Assembly (NCBI GenBank): GCA_947450365.1
Contig: CANFVE010000026.1
Coordinates: forward strand, 1-37,171
Source of the DNA: Cytophagaceae bacterium
GTDB lineage: Bacteria; Bacteroidota; Bacteroidia; Cytophagales; Spirosomataceae
Direction of reading: 5' to 3'
Length of the DNA: 37,171 bases
Part shown: one piece after another, positions 24,375-32,025 of the stretch
Layout of the letters: each line of letters begins with the position of its first letter
Position numbering within the stretch: position 1 is the first letter of the stretch
Translations under genes and position numbers: made by a program
The notes under the pieces: model-generated
What the model saw: the letters and a program-made list of their open reading frames with translations, nothing else
Told to the model about the DNA's origin: nothing
The model's database searches: none

Positions 24375-25483
24375 TCTTGCACTGTTGTTAAACGTTGTAT
24401 GATTTCCGTGGCGGATGGTAATTGATAGGCAGACCATTTTCCCTTCACGGTGCCCTCATGAAGCGCCCAAATTCCTGGACTGGATCTGACGATGGTTTTT
24501 AATACTTTGGTATCAGCCGAAAGGGCAGGAAAGGCTAATTGATACGCATGACGCAGTTCATTCACATCTTCATCTGTCGATGCGGAAACGAGCCAAACGG
24601 TGATCTTTTGTTTCGCCAAAGCTTTGGCGATTTCATTGATTTCGGGTAGGGCATCCAATCGGCTATGGTGAATATTGGGAATAATAATCATGACTTTGTT
24701 TCCCTTAAAACTTTCAGCGGTATAATCCGTGGTGTCCCCATCGATCCAGAGTCTGTAATCCGTAATAAGTGGTCTGGCTTCTTTTTCATTGATGGCCTTC
24801 ATAGAAACAAACACCGCCTGCGTGTCGCTTGGCATTTCAGCGAGTTCCTGTTCTACGCCTTTGATTTTATAGACATAGGTGAATTTTAGGGCTTCTCGTT
24901 CCTTCATGTTGTCCGGAATGTGCGCGCCTACGGCATAGGGAAGTCCGTCGTGAATCGGCAAATGAATGTAACTGAAAATTCCTAATCCGATACTTAGTAC
25001 GGCGCTAATAAAGACGATTTTGAGGGTAAATTCACTTGTTTTTACTTTGTTGGTAAAAAAGAGACTTATCGTCAACGCCAATAAAAATACATCCTTTCCA
25101 AACGAAGTCCATGGGGTTAATTTAATCGTTTCCCCAAAGCATCCACAATCCGTCACCTTGTTAAAATAGGCTGAATAAAAGGTCAAAAACCCGAAGAAAA
25201 TGAGTAGTCCGACTAAAAACCAAAGCGTTTGTTTCGTGTGATAATTAAACCAAAGGGCAACGGCTAAAATAATTTCTAAGCTGCTTAGAAAAATGGAAAT
25301 GCCTAGGGCATAAGGAATCCAGAATTTCCAAAAACCGGCCATGAATGGGAAATCTGTGGCAAAAACGTCGAAATATTCTTCGAGTTTGAGTTGGGTCCCA
25401 ATCGGGTCATTCAGCTTAATGAGGCCTGAAAACAGGAAAATGCTGACCAATAAAAATACGGCAATTTTGGCGTAAAGTTTCAT
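24371..25483 (-). CDS. DoxX-like membrane protein of the BT_3928 family
   Basis: The 370-residue protein has about five membrane helices in the first half (near 5-22, 56-79, 87-104, 130-146 and 154-172), in a DoxX/MauE-type arrangement. A CGCFG motif lies at 113-117 between helices. The second half (about 190-370) is soluble with a thioredoxin-like pattern but no CxxC. The family is found almost only in Bacteroidota and sits next to DUF1599 and folP, as here. A role in redox or disulfide handling is often suspected, but no function is established. It lies 3 bases after the DUF1599 gene and overlaps aroK. Confidence 0.83.
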   Translation of the reverse strand: MKLYAKIAVFLLVSIFLFSGLIKLNDPIGTQLKLEEYFDVFATDFPFMAGFWKFWIPYALGISIFLSSLEIILAVALWFNYHTKQTLWFLVGLLIFFGFLTFYSAYFNKVTDCGCFGETIKLTPWTSFGKDVFLLALTISLFFTNKVKTSEFTLKIVFISAVLSIGLGIFSYIHLPIHDGLPYAVGAHIPDNMKEREALKFTYVYKIKGVEQELAEMPSDTQAVFVSMKAINEKEARPLITDYRLWIDGDTTDYTAESFKGNKVMIIIPNIHHSRLDALPEINEIAKALAKQKITVWLVSASTDEDVNELRHAYQLAFPALSADTKVLKTIVRSSPGIWALHEGTVKGKWSAYQLPSATEIIQRLTTVQE

Positions 25484-25486
25484 GGT

Positions 25487-26065
25487 CTATTGTTGCTGTT
25501 GTTGGCTTTGTTCTTCTTTCAATTTGATGAGGCAAAATACGGCGTAGTTCAACATATCTTGGTAATTCGCTTCCACTCCCTCGGAAACCAGCGTGACGCC
25601 TTCATTGTTTTCAATTTGCTTCGTTCGGAAGATTTTCATGAGAATGAGGTCCGTCATGGAACTTACCCGCATATCGCGCCAAGCTTCCCCATAATCATGG
25701 TTTTTATTGCGCAATAATTCGAGCGTCGTTTCTACCTGTGAATCATAAAACCCACTTAATTCTTCGGCTGAAAATTCCATTTGATCTGAATTTTCAAGCG
25801 ATTTTTGAATCAAGGCGATGATGCAATAATTGATAATCCCGATGAATTCTCCTTCGATGCCGTCCAAGATTTTTTGGGCACCTTTTTCTTGAATACTTCG
25901 GATGCGTTGGGCTTTAATAAATATCTGATCCGTCAGGCTGGGCAATCTCAAAATTCGCCAAGAGGTACCGTAATCTTTGTTTTTTTTATCAAACAAGGCT
26001 TTGCAGAATGAAATTACTTGTCGATATTCGATTTCGGTTTGGGAAGGCGCAGAGTCCCGATTCAT
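25487..26065 (-). CDS. DUF1599 protein with an internal duplication
   Basis: The 192-residue protein consists of two similar halves. KKNKDYGTSWRILRLPSLTD (28-47) matches NKNHDYGEAWRDMRVSSMTD (121-140), and IKAQRIRSIQE matches MKIFRTKQIEN. The family has been linked by others to nucleotide modification, but its role in these bacteria is unknown. The protein is soluble and ends in a glutamine run. It starts a three-gene minus-strand operon and is divergent from folP by 76 bases. Confidence 0.85.
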   Translation of the reverse strand: MNRDSAPSQTEIEYRQVISFCKALFDKKNKDYGTSWRILRLPSLTDQIFIKAQRIRSIQEKGAQKILDGIEGEFIGIINYCIIALIQKSLENSDQMEFSAEELSGFYDSQVETTLELLRNKNHDYGEAWRDMRVSSMTDLILMKIFRTKQIENNEGVTLVSEGVEANYQDMLNYAVFCLIKLKEEQSQQQQQ

Positions 26066-26107
26066 ATGGCTTGGATTAGATGTCTATACTCACGTTTTTT
26101 TAGCCTA

Positions 26108-26115
26108 CAAAAATA
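26108..26115 (-). promoter_or_regulatory. -7 element upstream of the DUF1599 gene
   Basis: On the minus strand the sequence reads TATTTTTG, an exact TAnnTTTG, 42 bases before the start codon. No clear TTTG lies at the -33 position, which would fall at the start of the divergent folP gene. Confidence 0.45.
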
Positions 26116-26141
26116 TTTAAATTATCCTAAATTTCAGCGAT

Positions 26142-27011
26142 TTGGACGAGCTTTTTCCAAGTTTTCAAACATTAAAAATAAATCAAGGTCTATTGGATTT
26201 ACGCACTCCTGTCGTAATGGGAATTTTAAATGCGACACCGGATTCATTTTATGAGGGGAGTCGGGTTCGTCGGATGGATGAAACGCTCACCCTCGCCACC
26301 AGATTGGTCCATGAAGGGGCCAAAATGTTGGATATCGGCGGGCATTCCACTCGTCCAGGAGCTGACTCCATTAGTCCGCAGGAGGAAATGGACCGGATTT
26401 TGCCTTTGATCGAACGGCTTCATGTGGAGTTTCCAAGTATCATCCTTTCCGTGGATACGTATCGATTAGCGGTGGCTCAAGCGGCCATCGCCGCTGGTGC
26501 TGGTATTTGGAATGATATTGGAGGAGGGAATATGGATGAAGGGGTGTTTGATTGGGTGATTGACAAACAAATCCCCTATGTCCTTTCGCATTCCGTGGGC
26601 CGATTTTCAGAGGTTCATCAAGTGCCTGATTATGCGGATGTGGTTCAAGATGTTTGGTTGGACTTACAAGCCAAAGTGGATTTTTTTCGATCACGTGGTC
26701 ATCGAGATTTAATGATAGATCCGGGTTTTGGCTTTTCGAAATCCTTGGATCATAATTATGCCTTGCTTGCTTCTTTACATTCATTTACCCGCCTAGGGGC
26801 TCCGGTCTTGGTAGGTTTATCCCGAAAAACGATGATTTGGAAATACCTGGAATGCTCTGCGGACCAAGCATTGAATGGAACTACAGCTCTGCATGCGATT
26901 GCCATCGCTCAAGGAGCATCCATATTGCGTGTACATGATGTGAGGGAGGCGATGGAAGTGATTGCATTAGGAACTAAATTGAAACAACATGGATTATCCA
27001 ATTTATCATAA
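26142..27011 (+). CDS. folP: Dihydropteroate synthase (probable TTG start)
   Basis: The enzyme condenses para-aminobenzoate with a pterin diphosphate in folate synthesis and is the sulfonamide target. Motifs are VVMGILNATPDSFYEGS (about 24-40), MLDIGGHSTRPGAD, SVDTYR, NDIGGGN, and MIDPGFGFSKSLDHNY. The final motif GTTALHAIAIAQGASILRVHDV is also intact. No ATG precedes the first motif, so TTG 26142 (289 residues) is the likeliest start; a second TTG 51 bases later would also keep the domain. The 3' end overlaps the aminotransferase gene by 23 bases. Confidence 0.95.
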   Translation: MDELFPSFQTLKINQGLLDLRTPVVMGILNATPDSFYEGSRVRRMDETLTLATRLVHEGAKMLDIGGHSTRPGADSISPQEEMDRILPLIERLHVEFPSIILSVDTYRLAVAQAAIAAGAGIWNDIGGGNMDEGVFDWVIDKQIPYVLSHSVGRFSEVHQVPDYADVVQDVWLDLQAKVDFFRSRGHRDLMIDPGFGFSKSLDHNYALLASLHSFTRLGAPVLVGLSRKTMIWKYLECSADQALNGTTALHAIAIAQGASILRVHDVREAMEVIALGTKLKQHGLSNLS

Positions 27012-27804
27012 CAATTCGTGGGTTCCCGCAGAAAAAGCCTTCGTTCCCATGAAGGATCTTGGTTTATTGCGGGGCTATGGGATCTTTGATTTTTTTCGGA
27101 TTATGAACGGAAGGCCAATCTTTTTATCCGATCACCTCGACCGCTTTTTGTCCTCTGCTTCGAAAATGGGGATACAACATAGCTATACGAAAGACATATT
27201 GTCCCAATTGATTTTAGGTTTAGCGTCAACGTCCCAAGATCCATGCCTAGGCGTTAAAATGATCCTTACGGGTGGATTGAGTTTGGACGGATTTAATCCC
27301 TCGGGAACAGCCAATTTATATATTTTGCCTGCCGTTTTTTCCTTCGCGGATCCGGAACGGGGCATGCATTTGAAAAGTTTTGATTTCCAACGCGAAATGG
27401 CGGACATCAAATCCCTAAATTATGCCTTTGCCATTCGACATTGGGCCGAGGTAAAGGCACAGGCTTGCGATGATGTCTTGTTTTATACGGAAGCCCATGG
27501 TGTTTCCGAGGCGTCTCGGAGTAATTTGTTTTTTGTCAAAAATCAAGTTATTCACACGCCCTCCCACTTTATTTTGGAAGGCATTACTCGAAAACATGTG
27601 CTAGCCCTGGCGGAAAAACAGTATGAAATTCGGGTTGGGAGTTATTCGTTGGGCGATTTTTTGTCGGCCGATGAAGTATTTACCACGGGAAGTACCAAAC
27701 GGGTTTTGCCTATTTTTTCGATCGACCAACAACCTATTCACCAGGGTACCCGTGGGCCTGTGACCAAGCATCTTTATGACATGTTGGTCAGCCATGAAGG
27801 TTGA
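26989..27804 (+). CDS. Class IV aminotransferase, possibly aminodeoxychorismate lyase
   Basis: The 271-residue fold-type IV PLP enzyme has the lysine K141 in DIKSLNYAFAIRH and the phosphate-site sequence HGVSEASRSNLFFV with E174. H49/R51 in SDHLDRFL line the substrate pocket and EVFTTGSTKRVLPI ends the domain. The family contains branched-chain and D-amino acid aminotransferases and PabC, which makes para-aminobenzoate. The 23-base overlap with folP favours PabC, which supplies the FolP substrate, but this is context, not proof. A hydrophobic or D-amino acid aminotransferase is the alternative. Confidence 0.8.
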   Translation: MDYPIYHNNSWVPAEKAFVPMKDLGLLRGYGIFDFFRIMNGRPIFLSDHLDRFLSSASKMGIQHSYTKDILSQLILGLASTSQDPCLGVKMILTGGLSLDGFNPSGTANLYILPAVFSFADPERGMHLKSFDFQREMADIKSLNYAFAIRHWAEVKAQACDDVLFYTEAHGVSEASRSNLFFVKNQVIHTPSHFILEGITRKHVLALAEKQYEIRVGSYSLGDFLSADEVFTTGSTKRVLPIFSIDQQPIHQGTRGPVTKHLYDMLVSHEG

Positions 27805-27807
27805 TGA

Positions 27808-28335
27808 TTAGGAGGCCTTCGGTCGAAAGGCCTTCATATTTTCTTCATTACACACCAAAAAAGGTCCTTCGATTAAATCGATGCAATAGGGGATCGCCGG
27901 GAAAACAGCTTCCAGGCATTGTCGGATCGCTTTCGGTTTTCCTGGTAAATTGACGATTAATGTGTTGCCCCGAACACCGGCGGTTTGCCGACTCAAAATC
28001 GCCGTTGGCACATATTGCAAACTTACTTGGCGCATTAATTCACCAAATCCGGGCAACATTTTTTGACATACTGCTTCTGTGGCTTCTGGCGTCACATCTC
28101 GCAAAGCTGGGCCCGTGCCTCCTGTGGTAATAATCAAACAAACCCCATCGTTGTCCGCCATATGCATCATGGCTTGGGCCAATTGGTCTTGTTCATCCGG
28201 AATCACCCGATAGACCAGCTCGAATTCACTGATCAAATATTCATGTAGCAATTCCACCACGGCTTTGCCTGGAATGTCTTCATAGATTCCTTGGCTCGCG
28301 CGGTCTGATACATTGATAACACCTATTTGAATCAT
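27808..28335 (-). CDS. mog: Molybdopterin adenylyltransferase (MogA/MoaB type)
   Basis: The 175-residue protein has the family features IGVINVSDRASQGIYED at the start, ITTGGTGPALRDVTPEAT (the MPT-binding TTGGTG loop), GVRGNTLIVNLPGKPKAIRQ and a PYCIDLIEGP end. The enzyme adenylates molybdopterin before molybdenum insertion. No other molybdenum cofactor gene lies in the window. It is the last gene of the long minus-strand run and overlaps tcdA by ATGA. Confidence 0.9.
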   Translation of the reverse strand: MIQIGVINVSDRASQGIYEDIPGKAVVELLHEYLISEFELVYRVIPDEQDQLAQAMMHMADNDGVCLIITTGGTGPALRDVTPEATEAVCQKMLPGFGELMRQVSLQYVPTAILSRQTAGVRGNTLIVNLPGKPKAIRQCLEAVFPAIPYCIDLIEGPFLVCNEENMKAFRPKAS

Positions 28336-29126
28336 TTTTTACTTTGTTTTCGTTCGGCCCGAAGGAAGGATTTTGGCCTTTTTTCCATCGGAATAGGCTC
28401 ATTCAGTAAATCTCGAATCACCACGGAAGCACAAGTCCCACCAAATGCCGCTGGCAAATAGGAAATAGTTCCGTAGGCCGACTTCTTGAAATTCGATCCA
28501 TCCGTTAAAATCAAGGATTCATCGCGTACTTTTTCGAGGGAAAACACGGCTTTAATTCCTTTTCCGACACCCATTTTCCGAATTCGTTTTCGGACCAAGG
28601 AAGCCAAATAACATTCGCGGGTATCAAACAATTCAGCAGTACGAATTTGTGTCGGGTCAAATTTTCCACCCGCCCCCATCGAACTCACAATGCGGAGTTT
28701 TAGGTCATACGCTGTTTTTAAAAGCGTCAATTTAGGTGTCACCGAATCGATGCAATCCATCACATAATCGAATTTGGTTTCTTCCAAGATGGCCTTGGCC
28801 GCTTCCGGACTTAAAAATGTTTCGTGCGTATGTAGAATTAAATCGGGATTAATGGCTAGTAGTCGTTCGGCCATAATTTTTACTTTAGCCACGCCATGAT
28901 TGGTTGCTAAGGCGGGTAACTGCCGGTTTCGATTCGTCGGGTCGACCACGTCGCCATCCACAATGGTCATAGTTCCTATGCCCGCACGTGCGATGAATTC
29001 GGCGGCAAATGACCCCACACCTCCTAAACCTACGATTAATACATGGGCTGCTTGAAGTGTTTGGATGCCTTGTGGGCCGATGAGGAGTTCGGAGCGGCTG
29101 AGCCAACTAAGATCTTTTTTGCCCAT
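28332..29126 (-). CDS. tcdA: tRNA threonylcarbamoyladenosine dehydratase (CsdL/TcdA)
   Basis: The 264-residue E1-like enzyme converts t6A at position 37 of tRNA to its cyclic form using ATP. The nucleotide loop GLGGVGSFAAE is at 33-43, TIVDGDVVDPTNRNRQ follows, and DYVMDCIDSVTPKLTLL is the family's central segment. GTISYLPAAFGGTCASVVIRDL is the typical C-terminal part. Another t6A pathway gene, tsaE, lies elsewhere in this window. It is 2 bases after the glycosyltransferase gene and overlaps mog. Confidence 0.93.
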   Translation of the reverse strand: MGKKDLSWLSRSELLIGPQGIQTLQAAHVLIVGLGGVGSFAAEFIARAGIGTMTIVDGDVVDPTNRNRQLPALATNHGVAKVKIMAERLLAINPDLILHTHETFLSPEAAKAILEETKFDYVMDCIDSVTPKLTLLKTAYDLKLRIVSSMGAGGKFDPTQIRTAELFDTRECYLASLVRKRIRKMGVGKGIKAVFSLEKVRDESLILTDGSNFKKSAYGTISYLPAAFGGTCASVVIRDLLNEPIPMEKRPKSFLRAERKQSKK

Positions 29127-29128
29127 TT

Positions 29129-30082
29129 TTAATCAATCGTATCCTTGATTTTATAATCGGTCGTTTTATCAGAATTGGTCACTAATAATTCGCCAATAAA
29201 ACCGGCCAAAAAGAGTTGGACCCCCAAAATAATGGCCACTAACGCTAGAAAAAACAAGGGATTATCCGTGACATTTCGGTATTTTAGGTTGTTGGCAATT
29301 TGGTATAATTTTTCCCCAATGAGCCAGGTGGTTATGACTGAACCCGAGAAAAAAGATAAAATTCCCAAGCTACCAAATAAGTGCATCGGTCGTTTTCCGA
29401 AGGCCTGAACGAAGGAAATCGAAAGTAAATCGAGGAATCCGTACAGAAAACGTTCTAAACCAAATTTGGTAACGCCGTATTTGCGGGATTGATGTTGGAC
29501 CACCTTTTCGCCAATGTTGGTGAAGCCATTCCATTTGGCTTGCACGGGAATGTAGCGATGCATTTCGCCGTAGAGGCGTAAGGTTTTGACGACTTCTTTC
29601 TTGTAGGCTTTTAGCCCGCAATTGAAATCATGTAAATAGACGCCGGATAATTTACGGGTGGCGGCGTTATATAATTTGGTAGGTATCGTTTTCGATAATG
29701 GGTCAAATCGTTTTTGTTTCCAACCGGATACCAAATCGAAATTGTCCTCCGTAATCATGCGGTATAATTCAGGAATTTCGTCAGGAGAATCCTGTAAATC
29801 CGCATCCATCGTGATGACTACTTCGCCATTGGCCTTTCCGAATCCTTCATGTAGGGCGGCTGATTTGCCATAATTTCGTGCAAAGCTGATGCCGACAATA
29901 CTTGGATATTTTGTAGAAAGGTTTTGAAGAACGGACCAAGAATCGTCGGTACTTCCATCGTTGACGAAGATCATTTCATACGAAAAGGCATGTTTTTGCA
30001 TGACTTGGTCGATCCAAGCGCATAGCTCGGGAAGCGACTCGGCCTCGTTGAAAAGCGGAACAATGATGGAAATTTGAATCAT
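29129..30082 (-). CDS. Membrane-bound family 2 glycosyltransferase (GtrB/DPM1-like)
   Basis: The 317-residue protein has a GT2 domain (about 1-225) with IIVPLFNEAESLP, the NDGSTD loop and the metal-binding DAD at 93-95 in ITMDADLQDSPDE. Two membrane helices follow (about 233-256 and 276-304). This layout belongs to enzymes that load a sugar onto undecaprenyl or dolichyl phosphate at the inner membrane for later cell-surface transfer. No flippase or acceptor transferase is nearby, so the sugar and its destination are unknown. It lies 39 bases after the TrmN6-like gene. Confidence 0.88.
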   Translation of the reverse strand: MIQISIIVPLFNEAESLPELCAWIDQVMQKHAFSYEMIFVNDGSTDDSWSVLQNLSTKYPSIVGISFARNYGKSAALHEGFGKANGEVVITMDADLQDSPDEIPELYRMITEDNFDLVSGWKQKRFDPLSKTIPTKLYNAATRKLSGVYLHDFNCGLKAYKKEVVKTLRLYGEMHRYIPVQAKWNGFTNIGEKVVQHQSRKYGVTKFGLERFLYGFLDLLSISFVQAFGKRPMHLFGSLGILSFFSGSVITTWLIGEKLYQIANNLKYRNVTDNPLFFLALVAIILGVQLFLAGFIGELLVTNSDKTTDYKIKDTID

Positions 30083-30121
30083 AAATATGCGTCAATCAGG
30101 CAAAAATACAAAAACATGTGA

Positions 30122-30844
30122 TTAATGTAGAGGAAATTGTAAATAGTAATCGGATAAAAGTTTTTCAAATCCTTTCGTATAGGAATCATCTTCCTTTTTA
30201 ATGTATACGTTTTCCTGGGTGGGGACTTTATGTTCCCAACTTCCTATCGCCATAATCCGTAAAATGGGTGAGCTTTCTCGAGGAAAAACGGATGCTTTAT
30301 GATTTATATGGAGCCCTAATTCACCACAGGCCACTATGAATTTTTCCATAGCGAAAGGTGGATAGATGACGGCAAATTGGCCATCTAGTTCCAGCAGCCG
30401 GTGAATGCCAGCCGCTAAATCCTGTGGATTTAATAAGTCATCATGAATAGCAGCTTGTAAATCCTGTTTTTCGGCGGCCAAATGCTGATGAAAAAAAGGG
30501 GGATTACAGACGATGAAATCATATTTTTCGGTAGGCAAATAGGTTTGTAGGCTATGCGTATGCACCGAAATTTGGTTTTGATAAGGGCTAGCTTGTACGT
30601 TTTCGGTGGCGAGTGACGCAACGTCCTGTAGAATTTCGATCGCATCAATCCTGGATTGGGGATGTTTTTGGGCCAGCATGCAGGCTAATAAACCCGATCC
30701 AGTACCGATGTCCAATATGCGTCCTTTTGCCCAATGCCCTGCCCAAGCCCCAAACAAACAAGCTTCGGTACTAATTTTCAGCCCGGGGTTACCATGGGCG
30801 AGTTGGAATTGTTTAAAGCGAAATATCGATCTACTTGCGGCCAT
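30122..30844 (-). CDS. TrmN6-like tRNA1(Val) adenine-N6 methyltransferase
   Basis: The 240-residue Rossmann methyltransferase starts at ATG 30844 with FRFKQFQLAHGNPGLKISTE followed by ACLFGAW, the diagnostic opening of the TrmN6 (YfiC) family. The SAM loop DIGTGSGLLA is at 45-54 and the N6-methylase motif NPPF at 114-117. In E. coli the enzyme methylates A37 of tRNA-Val. A longer frame to a GTG at 30862 is possible but adds six untypical residues. It overlaps the RNase H gene by 14 bases. Confidence 0.88.
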   Translation of the reverse strand: MAASRSIFRFKQFQLAHGNPGLKISTEACLFGAWAGHWAKGRILDIGTGSGLLACMLAQKHPQSRIDAIEILQDVASLATENVQASPYQNQISVHTHSLQTYLPTEKYDFIVCNPPFFHQHLAAEKQDLQAAIHDDLLNPQDLAAGIHRLLELDGQFAVIYPPFAMEKFIVACGELGLHINHKASVFPRESSPILRIMAIGSWEHKVPTQENVYIKKEDDSYTKGFEKLLSDYYLQFPLH

Positions 30845-31454
30845 AATCGGCAGGATTTTCACCCCAATCTTCGGTTTCCCACTTTAAAATTTGGGTTGTA
30901 TAGTTATTGTTTTTAAGCCATTCGATGGCTTTATCGACTAAATCGAACAGGATTTCCGTTTGTGCACTTCGCTCGAGGTTCGTTTTGATGGCCTTGTTTC
31001 GGACCCAGGCGATCGCCGTTCTCGAATCTGAATACAGTGGAATGGGGGAATTGTTTTTTTTCAGAAAGGCTAATCCGTGGACAATGGCTAAAAATTCACC
31101 CAGATTCACCGTTCCCACGGGAAAGGGTCCGCGGGCAAACAGTATTTCTTTCGTGGCGGTATTGACGCCTTGGTATTCAAGAATTCCAGGATTTCCAGCG
31201 CAGGCGGCGTCCACGGAAATGGATGGAACGAGGAAACTTCGGCCTGATTTTTGGTTGCTTGGGATCGTTTTTTTAGGGCTAACACTGGCCCAATAATTCT
31301 TTTTCGACGCATGATAGGCCTCTTCTTTGGTATCAAATGATTTATATTGGGCCTGTGGAAAACCCTTGATATTTTTTTCGGTTTCGGCCCAAGAATCAAA
31401 AATCCCGGTTTGATGTCCTGCCCAAATCACATAGTATTTTTGTTTTTTTGCCAT
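30831..31454 (-). CDS. Ribonuclease H1 with N-terminal viroplasmin-type domain
   Basis: The 207-residue enzyme degrades RNA in RNA-DNA hybrids. The N-terminal 50 residues (KYYVIWAGHQTGIFDSW to the FDTKEEAYHA segment) form the hybrid-binding viroplasmin/HBD fold of eukaryotic RNase H1. The catalytic domain has D82 (SVDAACAGNPG), E120 (NLGEF), D143 (YSDSRTA) and D203 (ENPADYGRK), so all four acidic residues are present. ATG 31454 gives the natural start MAKKQKYYV; the longer frame to 31496 only overlaps marC. It is followed by the TrmN6-like gene. Confidence 0.93.
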   Translation of the reverse strand: MAKKQKYYVIWAGHQTGIFDSWAETEKNIKGFPQAQYKSFDTKEEAYHASKKNYWASVSPKKTIPSNQKSGRSFLVPSISVDAACAGNPGILEYQGVNTATKEILFARGPFPVGTVNLGEFLAIVHGLAFLKKNNSPIPLYSDSRTAIAWVRNKAIKTNLERSAQTEILFDLVDKAIEWLKNNNYTTQILKWETEDWGENPADYGRK

Positions 31455-31455
31455 A

Positions 31456-32025
31456 TTAGAACAAGCGCGTTTTGAAAATCTTAATCGCAATGGCAATCAA
31501 TATCACGCCAAACACCTTTCGGAGAATTTGAGTCCCGGCATTACCTAATTTTCGTTCGATCCACACGCTGGATTTAAGAACGATGTAAATGAAAATCAAA
31601 TTGATGAAAATACTGATGACAATATTAATCTCCTCAAACTGCGATTTTAAGGAAATCAGCGTGGTCATCGTTCCCGCACCCGCAATGATGGGAAAAGCCA
31701 AGGGCACAATGGAATGAGAGCCGGTTGTGACCTCCTCGTTTTTGAAAATATTGCGACCTAAGGTCATTTCCAAGCCGATCAAGAACAAAATCAAGGCCCC
31801 CGCTACGGCAAAGGAATTTGTATCCACCCCTAAAAAAGAAAGGATCAGTTTACCCGCAAAGAAAAAACCGACCATGATAAGACCCGAAACGAGCGTGGCC
31901 TGTTCAGCATGAATGTCTCCGTTTTTTTTGCGTAGTTCGATGATAATGGGAATCGCCCCTAAAATATCGATTACGGAAAATAAAATCAGCGAGGATGAAA
32001 GAATCTCTTTGTAATTAAAGTCCAT
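31456..32025 (-). CDS. MarC family inner membrane protein
   Basis: The 189-residue protein is almost entirely membrane helices (six predicted). It has the MarC opening SSLILFSVIDILGAIPIIIE and the glycine-rich VPLAFPIIAGAGTMTTLISL after helix three. The family occurs widely, but its transport function is unproven; the old link with multiple drug resistance does not hold for E. coli marC. It overlaps the upstream aminotransferase gene by 11 bases and lies 1 base before the RNase H start. Confidence 0.9.
   Translation of the reverse strand: MDFNYKEILSSSLILFSVIDILGAIPIIIELRKKNGDIHAEQATLVSGLIMVGFFFAGKLILSFLGVDTNSFAVAGALILFLIGLEMTLGRNIFKNEEVTTGSHSIVPLAFPIIAGAGTMTTLISLKSQFEEINIVISIFINLIFIYIVLKSSVWIERKLGNAGTQILRKVFGVILIAIAIKIFKTRLF

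Noticed and set aside
24375-24437. N-terminal extension of shikimate kinase to 24437
   Set aside because: The added 21 residues are a shadow of the upstream gene, and the ATG at 24374 gives the exact family start.
27813-27833. Hairpin AGGCCTT / AAGGCCT near the convergent ends of the aminotransferase and mog genes
   Set aside because: There is no convincing T-run on either strand, and the sequence is the coding 3' end of mog, so a terminator cannot be supported.
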